In this document: in pieces, positions 15,742-24,685 of the stretch | Position numbering within the stretch: the first letter of the stretch is position 1 | Layout: each line of letters opens with the position of its first letter | DNA from: Flavobacteriales bacterium | GTDB taxonomy: Bacteria > Bacteroidota > Bacteroidia > Flavobacteriales_E > Vicingaceae | Length of the DNA stretch: 33,348 nucleotides | Direction of reading: 5' to 3' | NCBI GenBank assembly: GCA_020635825.1 | Contig: JACJZA010000025.1 | Span: 1 to 33,348 of the forward strand | The notes under the pieces: model-generated | What the model saw: the letters and a program-made list of their open reading frames with translations, nothing else | Told to the model about the DNA's origin: nothing | Databases searched by the model: none | Translations under genes and position numbers: made by a program

Positions 15742-18219
15742 ATGATTAAAAAGACACTCACAAAAATAGTAAAAATCTGTTTTTTGTCTTTTATATTGGC
15801 TTTCCCAGTATTTGTATGGTTAATTTGCATTCCTATTGGACAGGAAAGGTTGCTTATAATATCAAAGAATTGGGTGAATCGACATACAGCATACTCGATT
15901 GATTACTCAGGATTACAAGGTAATTTGTGGTATGCGTTTGATTTTGCATCTCTGGAAGTTAGGCGCCAAGGCGAAATGATGTTTTCTGCTAAGAATTTAA
16001 AAATTAATTGGGAGCCATTAGCACTTATTAGAAAAAATCTTCATATACTAGAGGTTTCTGCTGCTGTGATTAAAATAAATCAATCCAAGAGGATTAATCA
16101 AACTCAATTTGATAATAGTAATATTTTTAACACCGATATTTCATCATTAAGATTACCTATTCGAATTGATCGAATTTATTTACCGATTGATTTTCAAAAT
16201 ACACAATTGTTATTTGAAGGTAACTTAGATTTACTTCAGCAAAATATAACTATAAATGTTCAGCATAAAGAAAATAAATTAGCCTATTTTGAATCCAAAA
16301 GAAGAGATGGCTTGGTTAAGGTAATTTTTGAAGTTTTCGAACTTGATAAAATACTTAAGAATGTTGATTACAATTTAGAAAATACTCATATTATTTTTAA
16401 ATTCGATGTTTCTGGTGCGTTAAAGAACTTTATTTTTCAAGGAAATATCGAAGGATATTCAAAAGTAAAATATTTATCTAAAATAGATGTTGATATGAAT
16501 ATTTTAGCCAAAGTTACATCCAGCCAATCAGGTTTAAGCTCAGATGTGTCTATATTTTTTGATAATACACCTATTTTTGAAGCAAAAATCAGGTATATTT
16601 GGGTCGATCAGTTTCTGGATGCTGAGATTAATGTCAAAAATATGAGTTTAAACTACTTATTAAGAGATGATGATTATATCCAAAAACAAATTGGTAATTC
16701 TGCCAAATTGAATGTCGACACAAGAGTGAAAGGTTTTTTAAAGCAACCTGAAATTAATGGTGATCTCACAATAAACAACCTACAGATTATTGCAAATGAC
16801 TCGCCAAAGATCATAGAACTCAAATCAACATTCTCTACCAAAGAAAATCACTATTTAGTAGATCTTTTCTTAATGCATCAAAATCAAAAAATCAGTGATG
16901 CCAAGATAAAATTCTTAAAAAATATTGCGCCATTCTTCAATAGAAAAGATCTAGATATTGAGTCTCAATTTAACATTAATATACAAAAATTTTATGACTT
17001 TTTTAGAAAACCAGCCTTAGATGTGGGTGGTATTGCAGTAGGGGATTTAAAGATTAAAGGAGACTTGCAGTCTCCCAAAGTTACTGGTGATATTCATGTG
17101 ACGGATGGAGAGATTAAACATAAGTTTTATGGGTTGGATTTACATAATATAGACTGTCATGCAGTTGCAGCACTAAATCATATCGAATTAAAGAATTGTA
17201 AGGGATTTGATAATGAAGAGGGGCAGCTTGATGTGCAGGGAGGTTTTATCTTAAAAGCACCTTATGATATTAATTCACGATTAATCATTGAAAATTTAAA
17301 AATCTTAAATAACGATGAATATAGTGGTTACGTTTCAGGGAAGCTAAATCTTGATGGAGCCATATTAGCCCCAAATATTGTGGGTGACCTAACATTTGAT
17401 AGGGTGTCTATTAAGCTTTCTGAAATTTCTGCTCCATTGAATCAAAAATTAAATATTATTGCAAAAGAAAAATTTGACGCACAAAAAAAGATTCAAGATG
17501 ACTCTGTTCAGAAGGGCATGGCAGATATACAATTAAAATTTCCCCAGCGCGTGTTTATTCGTGGAAAAGGACTCGATGCTGAGCTGAGTGGGAACCTTCG
17601 TGTCTTTGGTTCAATGGGGGATCCCATACTTAACGGATCTTTAAGTGTAAAAAGGGGTACCTATCAATTCTTAAATAAGAAATTCAAAATCAAAAAAGGA
17701 ACGGTGACTATTTTCAGTGAAGATATTCTGTTAGATTTTGTGGCAAACACTTCAGCCAATGGGATTTTTATAGATGTTAAAATTAATGGTACCCCAGAAA
17801 ACATTAAAATTGGCTTGTCATCAACCCCTTCATTACCTCAAGATGAAATTTTAGCCAAAGTTTTATTTGACAAGAAAATATCATCCTTGTCACCTCTACA
17901 AGTGGCCCAACTTGCGAATGCAGTTCGACTTTTAGCTGATGGTCAAACAGGTAGTGATCTGGGAATGTTAAATACTGTTAGGTCGGTTCTAAAAGTTGAT
18001 GAGATAGCCATTAATGGCAATAATCTTGAAGATACACGTATTGGTGCCGGGAAATATATTTCAGAAAACATTTATGTAAAAGGGGAGCAGGGCGCCATTT
18101 CTGATAGCACAAGGGTGTCTGTCGATGTGAAATTAACAGATAATTTTAGTATTGAAAGCACTAGCGGCACGACAACTCAAAATAACGACATAAAACTATT
18201 TTGGCAGAAGCGTTATTGA
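15742..18219 (+). CDS. tamB: TamB, translocation and assembly module inner-membrane protein
   Basis: An 825-aa protein with an N-terminal transmembrane anchor (~10-32, FLSFILAFPVFVWLICIPIG). A long periplasmic beta-taco/AsmA-like repeat region follows (many 'gdl.i.g....p.i.Gdi.v' strands around 330-580). The C-terminal DUF490 domain has the family signature SSTPSLPQDEILAKVLFDK near 695-713 and ends with TDNFSIESTSG and LFWQKRY. It is shorter than the ~1250-aa E. coli protein, as in many Legionellales. AAGG lies upstream of the ATG. It forms the tamA-tamB operon. Confidence 0.93.
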   Translation: MIKKTLTKIVKICFLSFILAFPVFVWLICIPIGQERLLIISKNWVNRHTAYSIDYSGLQGNLWYAFDFASLEVRRQGEMMFSAKNLKINWEPLALIRKNLHILEVSAAVIKINQSKRINQTQFDNSNIFNTDISSLRLPIRIDRIYLPIDFQNTQLLFEGNLDLLQQNITINVQHKENKLAYFESKRRDGLVKVIFEVFELDKILKNVDYNLENTHIIFKFDVSGALKNFIFQGNIEGYSKVKYLSKIDVDMNILAKVTSSQSGLSSDVSIFFDNTPIFEAKIRYIWVDQFLDAEINVKNMSLNYLLRDDDYIQKQIGNSAKLNVDTRVKGFLKQPEINGDLTINNLQIIANDSPKIIELKSTFSTKENHYLVDLFLMHQNQKISDAKIKFLKNIAPFFNRKDLDIESQFNINIQKFYDFFRKPALDVGGIAVGDLKIKGDLQSPKVTGDIHVTDGEIKHKFYGLDLHNIDCHAVAALNHIELKNCKGFDNEEGQLDVQGGFILKAPYDINSRLIIENLKILNNDEYSGYVSGKLNLDGAILAPNIVGDLTFDRVSIKLSEISAPLNQKLNIIAKEKFDAQKKIQDDSVQKGMADIQLKFPQRVFIRGKGLDAELSGNLRVFGSMGDPILNGSLSVKRGTYQFLNKKFKIKKGTVTIFSEDILLDFVANTSANGIFIDVKINGTPENIKIGLSSTPSLPQDEILAKVLFDKKISSLSPLQVAQLANAVRLLADGQTGSDLGMLNTVRSVLKVDEIAINGNNLEDTRIGAGKYISENIYVKGEQGAISDSTRVSVDVKLTDNFSIESTSGTTTQNNDIKLFWQKRY

Positions 18220-18250
18220 TTTCTAGATGGCTTTAATTTTCAAACTACTG

Positions 18251-18370
18251 TATGATAGCGCGATTACTGGGTATTACCCAGTATGGGCGCCATCTTTATT
18301 ATCATTCCTTGAATTACTGCATGCCGCAACCCTCCCCATATAAAGTGGGGTAAATAACCCATTTTTTAAT
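18251..18370 (+). promoter_or_regulatory. Structured 5' leader of rhlE with alternative hairpins
   Basis: A TATGAT at 18251-18256 could serve as -10, although no good -35 is visible. An 8-bp perfect stem TACTGGGT/ACCCAGTA (18265-18283, 3-base loop) follows. Then CCCCA (18334-18338) pairs with TGGGG (18346-18350). The same G's (18348-18351, GGGT) can instead pair with ACCC (18357-18360), which is followed by ATTTTTT. The last two pairings exclude each other, a layout that suits attenuation. The stop-like hairpin ends 15 bases before the ATG. Confidence 0.4.
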
Positions 18371-18382
18371 ACTGGAAATACT

Positions 18383-19651
18383 ATGTCCTTTGAAGCTCTT
18401 GGATTATCTAGACCTCTTACTACCGCTCTTTTTGAAAAAGGCTATCAACAACCAACACCCATACAAGAAAGATCCATTCCAATTATTTTAAAGAAAAAAG
18501 ATCTCATGGCCTGCGCTCAAACTGGTACAGGTAAAACAGCTAGCTTTACTTTGCCACTATTAGATCTTTTGAAGAATAATCATCAGGTAGGCTCAAAATT
18601 TCCAAGAGCACTGATTTTGGCCCCAACTCGTGAATTATCTGCACAAATTAAAGAATCTTTATTGGCTTATGGTAAGAATTTATCACTTAAAACGGCATTA
18701 GTTTTTGGTGGAGTAAAGATTAACCCTCAAATTGCAATACTTCGCGAAGGTGTTGATATCTTAGTTGCGACGCCTGGTCGTCTATTAGATTTATTTCAGC
18801 AAGGGGCGGTAACTTTAAACAAGGTTGAGATCTTAGTATTAGATGAAGCTGATCGAATGCTAGATATGGGATTTATCAGAGATATTAAAAAAATCATTTC
18901 ATATTTGCCTTCCAACAGACAAAATTTATTATTTTCTGCAACCTTTTCTAATGAAATTCGTCAGTTAGGAAAAAGTTTATTAAAAAATCCCTTAGAGGTT
19001 AATGTTGCTCCTCAGGTTGTGACTGCAAAAACTGTAAAACATAAGATCCATCCTGTAGATAAAGCTAAAAAATCCCAGTTGCTTAGCTATTTAATTCAAA
19101 GTAAAAATTGGTATCAAGCTTTAGTCTTTTGTAAAACCAAACATGGCGCTAACAATTTGGTTAAAAAATTGAGCCAGGATAACATTCCGGCTTTAGCAAT
19201 ACATGGCAACAAAAGTCAATCAGCTCGAACAAAGGCTTTGGAAGCATTTAAACAAGGGAAGCTTCAAATTTTGGTTGCAACTGATATCGCCGCGCGAGGG
19301 CTTGATATTGAACAGCTTGCGCAAGTCGTAAATTATGATTTACCGAGTGTACCTGAAGATTATGTGCATCGTATAGGCCGAACTGGTCGTGCCGGAGCAA
19401 GTGGAAACGCTATTTCACTGGTATGTGCCGATGAAATAAAAGAGTTGTTATCAATTGAAAAAGTGATAAAGCAAACAATCAAACGCGAAGAAGTTGAAGG
19501 TTTTGAGCCCAAGCATAACTTACCCATAGCTATGCCGAGAAATGTTCAAAATAGTAATTCAAAACCTAAGTTTACACCAAAATCTAAAACCACTTTAAAA
19601 CCCAAAGTTACTCAAAAACCTAAGGGGAAGAAAAGGGTATTTAGCAGGTAA
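18383..19651 (+). CDS. rhlE: DEAD-box ATP-dependent RNA helicase, RhlE type
   Basis: 422 aa. Q motif (SFEALGL...GYQQPTPIQ), motif I AQTGTGKT (~45-52), Ia PTRELSAQ, II VLDEADRM (~153-160), III FSATF (~183), IV LVFCKTK, V ATDIAARGLDIEQL, VI HRIGRTGRAG (~328). A Lys/Pro-rich basic tail (~385-422), typical of RhlE, increases RNA affinity. It unwinds structured RNA during ribosome assembly and RNA decay in the cytosol. RhlE versus other DEAD-box subgroups is judged from the 'MSFEALGL' start and 'AQTGTGKTASFTLPLL'. Confidence 0.92.
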   Translation: MSFEALGLSRPLTTALFEKGYQQPTPIQERSIPIILKKKDLMACAQTGTGKTASFTLPLLDLLKNNHQVGSKFPRALILAPTRELSAQIKESLLAYGKNLSLKTALVFGGVKINPQIAILREGVDILVATPGRLLDLFQQGAVTLNKVEILVLDEADRMLDMGFIRDIKKIISYLPSNRQNLLFSATFSNEIRQLGKSLLKNPLEVNVAPQVVTAKTVKHKIHPVDKAKKSQLLSYLIQSKNWYQALVFCKTKHGANNLVKKLSQDNIPALAIHGNKSQSARTKALEAFKQGKLQILVATDIAARGLDIEQLAQVVNYDLPSVPEDYVHRIGRTGRAGASGNAISLVCADEIKELLSIEKVIKQTIKREEVEGFEPKHNLPIAMPRNVQNSNSKPKFTPKSKTTLKPKVTQKPKGKKRVFSR

Positions 19652-19668
19652 TAGATAAGGTTTTTTAA

Positions 19669-19710
19669 CATACAGGCCGCAGTTTTTTAATTGCTAACAG
19701 TGCCTGTATG
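19669..19710 (+). terminator. 9-bp perfect inverted repeat after rhlE
   Basis: CATACAGGC (19669-19677) is complementary to GCCTGTATG (19702-19710), with a 24-base loop that contains TTTTTT. It is followed by a mildly T-rich stretch (GTATTTTAGTT). It may end rhlE transcription, but the loop is long for a classic terminator. Confidence 0.4.
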
Positions 19711-19827
19711 GTATTTTAGTTGCACTAAGTTTGTGTTCTACCTAAGCTTCTGGTTTTGCTGTTAATTGTAGCCTCTATCCTAGTATTTTAAAATCACCTA
19801 GAATAATACACCTAAAACATTAATCGG

Positions 19828-21588
19828 ATGGTTCATATGCATCAGTATACAAGCCTTCGTAAGTTCATTTTAAGTGTTTTTTATCCCTATAGAAGTTACA
19901 TGTATGGTATAGCGCTTATTGGTGTTTATTCCGCAATACATGGCGCAATTCAACCTTATGTATTGAAGATTCTTTTGGATAATGCTGTAGCGACAATAAA
20001 TAGCCCGAATTTTTTTGCAAGCACCTTTTTGCCGGCACTGTTATTGATAATCTTAGGGGCGGTTTTTGCTTTTATTTGGGGGTTATATAATTACTTTATT
20101 TTGAAATCATTACCAAATATTAAAGCTGATATTATAAAAATGACAACTCATAGGTTAAGAGGTCAATCCTTTGAGTATTTTCAAAATAAATTGGGAGGGG
20201 CGTTAAGCGCAAAAATTTCTGATTTGACCAATAATCTTCAAGAGCTTGTGAATTCAACCTTTAACATTTCAAGGCAAGCTTTGACCATTATTATTGCCAT
20301 TGGCATGTCTTATGTTGTGAACCCTTATTTTGCTCTAGTATTTTTTATTACATCAATAGGGTTTATTTTTATGGCATATTATTGCGCCAAAAGTATTCAG
20401 CCTTATTCTGGACGATTTGCTGAGAGCAGAAGTCAAAATTCAGGATTAATTGTAGATTGTTTTGCTAATATTGCCAATGTGATGATGTTTGCCCGCTCGA
20501 AATATGAAGAAAAGCTATTAAATACATCTTCAGATGACATGATAACCAAAGATCAACTAATGCAACGTAAAAATATGATTAATGCGCTTATTTTGAGTGC
20601 CATCTCCTCAGCTTTGCAAATCATGTCTATTGCTTTGTTGTTGTATTTTGGAAGCATAGGAGTGGTTACAGTTGGAGATTTTGCGTTTATTTTCATCTTA
20701 TCGATTACTGTGATTGATCAGATCTGGTTTTTAACCGAGAACCTTTTATCGATTGGTGAAAAGGTAGGTATATGTCGCCGTGCGTTAGATACTATTTATA
20801 CTGATTATCAGCATACTCCGGCTCTGAGTGGTAAAAAAATACATGTTAGGTCTGGTGAAATTGTTTTTAAAGATCTAACTTTTAATTATAGAAATGGGAA
20901 AGTCTTTTTTTCAAAGCTCAATGTAAGGGTTCAGGGTAAGAAGAAGATTGGATTGGTAGGGTATTCAGGTGGTGGGAAGAGTTCTTTTGTGAACCTTATT
21001 ACCAGATTATATGATGCTCAAGGTGGTGATATATTAATTGATGGGCAATCTATTTACGATGTTTCTAAAGAGAGCTTAAGAGAGCATATTTCTTTTATTC
21101 CTCAGGATCCTTCTCTTTTTCATCGTTCTCTCTTAGATAATATTCGCTATGGTGATTTGAATGCCACTGATGAGCAAGTCATTGATGCAGCCAAAAAGGC
21201 TCATGCTCATGAATTTATTAGTAATTTATCAGATGGGTATCACACTTTGGTTGGTGAGCGTGGTGTCAAATTGTCAGGGGGGCAGCGGCAAAGAATTGCG
21301 ATCGCGAGGGCAATATTAAAAAATGCGCCAATTTTGATATTAGATGAAGCAACCAGTGCTTTGGATTCTGTTACAGAGGAATATATTCAAGAATCTTTGT
21401 ACTTGGCAATGCAAGATAAAACAGTAATTGTTATTGCACATCGATTATCGACTGTTTTGGCAATGAATGAAATATGGGTGTTTGACAAAGGAGTGATTAT
21501 AGAGCAAGGCCCGCATCAAGAGTTGTTAAAATTGGGTGGATTTTATAAGAAGCTTTGGGATGTTCAAAGAGGTCATAGTTTTATTTAA
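19828..21588 (+). CDS. ABC exporter half-transporter (fused permease and ATPase)
   Basis: 586 aa with six predicted membrane helices in residues ~20-320, then a nucleotide-binding domain. Walker A is GYSGGGKSS (~378-386), signature LSGGQRQR (~482), Walker B ILILDEATSAL (~501-511) and an H-loop in VIVIAHRLS. It belongs to the MsbA/lipid-and-drug exporter type, works as a dimer in the inner membrane, and lacks an N-terminal C39 peptidase domain. Substrate cannot be inferred. An in-frame ATG at 19837 with GGATGG five bases upstream may be the true start. Monocistronic, ending at a strong hairpin. Confidence 0.88.
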   Translation: MVHMHQYTSLRKFILSVFYPYRSYMYGIALIGVYSAIHGAIQPYVLKILLDNAVATINSPNFFASTFLPALLLIILGAVFAFIWGLYNYFILKSLPNIKADIIKMTTHRLRGQSFEYFQNKLGGALSAKISDLTNNLQELVNSTFNISRQALTIIIAIGMSYVVNPYFALVFFITSIGFIFMAYYCAKSIQPYSGRFAESRSQNSGLIVDCFANIANVMMFARSKYEEKLLNTSSDDMITKDQLMQRKNMINALILSAISSALQIMSIALLLYFGSIGVVTVGDFAFIFILSITVIDQIWFLTENLLSIGEKVGICRRALDTIYTDYQHTPALSGKKIHVRSGEIVFKDLTFNYRNGKVFFSKLNVRVQGKKKIGLVGYSGGGKSSFVNLITRLYDAQGGDILIDGQSIYDVSKESLREHISFIPQDPSLFHRSLLDNIRYGDLNATDEQVIDAAKKAHAHEFISNLSDGYHTLVGERGVKLSGGQRQRIAIARAILKNAPILILDEATSALDSVTEEYIQESLYLAMQDKTVIVIAHRLSTVLAMNEIWVFDKGVIIEQGPHQELLKLGGFYKKLWDVQRGHSFI

Positions 21589-21633
21589 ATTGGAGTATGT
21601 GAAAAATTTTGTTTCTGACAGATCTTTTTTAAG

Positions 21634-21660
21634 AAACCCCGTGGGAAAACCACGGGGTTT
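21634..21660. terminator. Bidirectional hairpin terminator
   Basis: AAACCCCGTGG (21634-21644) pairs perfectly with CCACGGGGTTT (21650-21660) across a GAAAA loop. This gives an 11-bp GC-rich stem with A's on one side and T's on the other. It lies between the convergent ABC exporter and yjdM genes and can serve both. Confidence 0.85.
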
Positions 21661-21703
21661 GAATTATAGCCTATCAGAGAATTCTTTACACTACCCAACC
21701 AGC

Positions 21704-22048
21704 TTAAACCTTTTTAACAAACTCAGATTTTAGCATCATGGCGCCAATACCATCAATTCTGCAATCAATATTGTGATCGCTATCTACCAGACGGTTAATT
21801 TTAACTTTAGTGCCTACTTTAGCGACAGAAGAGGCGCCCTTTACTTTTAGATCTTTTATTAATGTAACATAGTCACCTTCTTGTAAACGATTCCCATTGG
21901 CATCTTTGACTATGAAATCATCTAAATTCTCTTCTTGTTGTTGCTCATGGTGCCACTCATTTCCACATTCAGGACAAATAAATTGACCTTGATCTTCGTA
22001 CACAAATTCTGATCGGCATTTAGGGCATGGGGGTAGTTCTACTAACAT
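21704..22048 (-). CDS. yjdM: YjdM/PhnA-type zinc-ribbon protein
   Basis: 114 aa, matching the ~111-aa YjdM (formerly PhnA) family over its whole length. The N-terminal zinc ribbon has Cys at 8, 11, 25 and 28 (CPKC...CPEC). The conserved body includes IVKDANGN, DYVTLIKDLKVKG and DHNIDCRIDGIG, and it ends in LKSEFVKK. The older link to alkylphosphonate use is not well supported and the function is unknown. AGAGAA lies five bases before the ATG. The start overlaps the end of the upstream SulP gene by 29 bases, so the two are translationally coupled. Confidence 0.93.
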   Translation of the reverse strand: MLVELPPCPKCRSEFVYEDQGQFICPECGNEWHHEQQQEENLDDFIVKDANGNRLQEGDYVTLIKDLKVKGASSVAKVGTKVKINRLVDSDHNIDCRIDGIGAMMLKSEFVKKV

Positions 22049-23786
22049 ATAAATTCTCTATATTTAATAATTTTTCGCGGTTTAAAACAGATAATACATC
22101 ATTAACATGATGGTAAAATTCTACAAATTCTTGGGATTTGGTGCCAGATATCTTTAGTTTTATTTTATCTGTGACAGATTTTACATTGCAAATAACATAT
22201 ACTTTGTGGTCTTGAGTTGCAACAACAGCTAAAAATGATTTTATTGCGACCAATCCTGTCATATCGATAAAAGGGATGTCAGTTATATCAAGCACAAGTT
22301 GCTTGATATTATCGGGGCGAATATTTTGTCTATCGAAAGCTTTTTCGACAACCCCAAAAAATAGGGGGCCGCGTATTTTATAATAAATAGTGCCTTTTGG
22401 CATATGTCCAAGTGCTTCTGAATTAGAATTATCTTCAGTATGGTGTTCTAATTCGATGTGTGTCATCTCTGTTAAGCGTTTCATAAGCAAAAAGGATGCA
22501 AAAATCATCCCGATCCCAACGCCCGCTACCATATCTACAAATACAGTTAAGAAAAAACAAGTTAGTAAAACTATGGCATCACTCCCTGGGGCAATTTTTA
22601 GAATATTATAGAATTGGTTATAGTGAGACATTCTAAAGGCAGTATTAATCAATAATGCGGCCAAACATGCCATAGGCAAGAAATTAATCAAATTAGCAAA
22701 AAACATCACATAAAGCATAATCAATATGGCATGAAAAACAGCTGAAAAGGGAGTTTTTCCGCCTGTTTGAATATTGGTTGCAGTACGGGCAATTGCTCCT
22801 GTGGCTGGTAACCCTAAGGCAAGGCCACACATAATGTTTCCAATACCTAAGCCTTTTAGCTCTGAATTTGGATGGTGCTTAGTATTACCGTAACTATCAG
22901 CTACTGTTGCACTTAATAAAGACTCTAAAGCAGCAAGAATTGCTATAGTGAAAGCAGGGAATAAAAATCCACGAAACTCAGTAAAGGAAGGAATGGTTAA
23001 AACCTGTTTAGCCTCAAAGGTTGGCCATCCAATTTGAGGGGGTATTGCAGGGATCCCATTTAATATATCGCCATTTTCTGTTGTGTAACTGAAATGGTTT
23101 CCTATTGTTTGCACTTCAAAGCCATATGTTTGAAAAATATATCCCAATGAGCCGCCAAGAGTCATAGCAATGACTGCTTTTGGCATCCAACGTAAAATAT
23201 TCCCTGGAATGAAAAAACACAATAGAGTTACAACTCCAATTGTAAGTTCTTGAAGTTTAATTTCTTTTAAATGCATACCTATTTGCAGAACTTTTTCAAC
23301 AAAGGTTCCTTCTAATTGTTTTATGCCTAATCCTAAAAAATCGCTTAAAGCATGAGTCAATAATACAACAGCAATACCTGCTGTAAATCCAGTCGTTACT
23401 GGGTAGGGGATATAGTTTATAAGTCTCCCTAATTGAGCTATACCCATTAAAATAATAAAAGCCCCTGCCATAATGGTGCACCAGACCATCCCCCTTAATC
23501 CTAATTCAGTGACTATAGGTGCTAGTATGACTACAAAGGCTGCGGTAGGGCCTGTAACTTGTTGTAATGATCCTCCAAGTAAAGGCACAATAATGCCCGC
23601 AACAATTGCAGTATAGATCCCATGCTGGGGAGGCAAACCAACAGCAATAGCCAGCGCCATTGATAAGGGTAAAGCTACTAATGATACGATAAAGCCCGCT
23701 ATTAAATCATTTTTAAATGTTTTTAAATTATAATTTTTAAGACTGGCGCGTAGCGCAACAGCTAAAGCGATTTTGGTGTTTTGCAT
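22020..23786 (-). CDS. SulP/SLC26-family anion transporter with STAS domain
   Basis: 588 aa. The SLC26 core is ~residues 20-430, with the family signature LPLSMALAIAVGLPPQHGIYTAIVAG near the N-terminus and GLPATGAIARTATNIQTGGKTPFSAVFHA in the middle. About 12-14 membrane segments are expected. A cytosolic C-terminal STAS domain (~465-570) contains LVLDITDIPFIDMTGL. Bacterial SulP proteins carry sulfate, bicarbonate or C4-dicarboxylates; the substrate is undecided here. Overlaps yjdM downstream. The upstream ~325 bases are shared with the divergent small gene at 24.1 kb. Confidence 0.92.
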   Translation of the reverse strand: MQNTKIALAVALRASLKNYNLKTFKNDLIAGFIVSLVALPLSMALAIAVGLPPQHGIYTAIVAGIIVPLLGGSLQQVTGPTAAFVVILAPIVTELGLRGMVWCTIMAGAFIILMGIAQLGRLINYIPYPVTTGFTAGIAVVLLTHALSDFLGLGIKQLEGTFVEKVLQIGMHLKEIKLQELTIGVVTLLCFFIPGNILRWMPKAVIAMTLGGSLGYIFQTYGFEVQTIGNHFSYTTENGDILNGIPAIPPQIGWPTFEAKQVLTIPSFTEFRGFLFPAFTIAILAALESLLSATVADSYGNTKHHPNSELKGLGIGNIMCGLALGLPATGAIARTATNIQTGGKTPFSAVFHAILIMLYVMFFANLINFLPMACLAALLINTAFRMSHYNQFYNILKIAPGSDAIVLLTCFFLTVFVDMVAGVGIGMIFASFLLMKRLTEMTHIELEHHTEDNSNSEALGHMPKGTIYYKIRGPLFFGVVEKAFDRQNIRPDNIKQLVLDITDIPFIDMTGLVAIKSFLAVVATQDHKVYVICNVKSVTDKIKLKISGTKSQEFVEFYHHVNDVLSVLNREKLLNIENLYVSRTTPMP

Positions 23787-24111
23787 AGGATATGCCTGTA
23801 AATTTTAAACACAATTAAAACATCTAAAATGTTTAATTATAAAGTACAACCCCATAAAAAGGATATATTCATTACCGAGGAGTCTGGGGGCCTAAAAAGC
23901 AAATGAAAAAAGCTATTGCTCAAGATTAAAATATTGCGTCACACCATTCTTTAGCGGCTGATTCCTTGAATCAACTTAAGTTCCTTCTAGGTAGGCTTTA
24001 TTTTTCACTATTAAAATGCTAAAAAAGATAGTTAATGCTAGGATTTAATAACACAATTATCTTTTAGCAAGAACTTACTTATTTAACTTCGATACAACAT
24101 AAGGATATTTG
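23787..24111. other. Intergenic region between divergent genes
   Basis: About 325 AT-rich bases without a convincing ORF or RNA gene. One short dyad is visible near 23817-23834 (AAACAT / ATGTTT around CTAAA) upstream of the SulP gene. AAGGA at 24101-24105 is the ribosome site of the next gene. No promoter is clear by eye. Confidence 0.5.
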
Positions 24112-24375
24112 ATGAAAACGCTTAAAAATTTTGAAAAATCGATGGTTTCTGCGGCTGGTGTGGTAATTAACCCTAGTGATAAGAGTATTGATTGGGCTGT
24201 GCAAAATCCATTGACGAGTGATGCTAATGGAATAATGCAAATTCAGATTGAATACAACATGATTAAAGGCTATTTAAAAGATGGTTACACAATTAATGCC
24301 TATATTGATCCAGAGACAATCCACCTTAGCCAGGACTCCTTCAAGTTTTTTGTTCCAAGCTTGCATGCTAAATAA
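24112..24375 (+). CDS. Hypothetical small soluble protein
   Basis: 87 aa from the ATG at 24112 (AAGGA six bases upstream; a TTG directly before it is less likely). No signal peptide, Cys or membrane segment. The sequence alternates strands and turns (MVSAAGVVINPSDKSIDW, GYTINAYIDPETIHLS) and ends FKFFVPSLHAK. No family is recognised. A good terminator follows, so it is a stand-alone unit. Confidence 0.6.
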   Translation: MKTLKNFEKSMVSAAGVVINPSDKSIDWAVQNPLTSDANGIMQIQIEYNMIKGYLKDGYTINAYIDPETIHLSQDSFKFFVPSLHAK

Positions 24376-24436
24376 GTTATAATATCCAGTTTGGATATGA
24401 ATTGATACAATTTGACGAAGCAAACCTATCTTAAAT

Positions 24437-24475
24437 GCGAGTGTTAATTTTATAATGACACTCGTGCAGTTTTTT
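24437..24475 (+). terminator. Rho-independent terminator
   Basis: CGAGTGT (24438-24444) pairs with ACACTCG (24458-24464), followed after GCAG by a run of six T's (24470-24475). It ends the small gene at 24112. Confidence 0.75.
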
Positions 24476-24685
24476 ACATAAAAGTTTGAAAGCTTTCTTT
24501 TTTGTAGTATTAAAATAGATAAATACTCTGGATTATTTAAAAGTACCCCCAAAAATCTAGAAGTGGCTCATCATTAGATTAATTAATATAATGCCGGCAT
24601 ATTTAAAATGCCGTTAAGTTGTTACCACGGTCATCTTTTGATGGGTAGGAGCTTAATTTTCTGTACAGTTCCAAAAGGTATGCTC

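Noticed and set aside
19828..21588. ABC exporter considered as the exporter for the double-glycine peptide
   Set aside because: It lacks the N-terminal C39 peptidase domain and lies 7 kb away behind other transcription units.
24274..24552. Minus-strand ORF of 92 codons
   Set aside because: Overlaps the small plus-strand gene, which has a good ribosome site, and spans its terminator hairpin.
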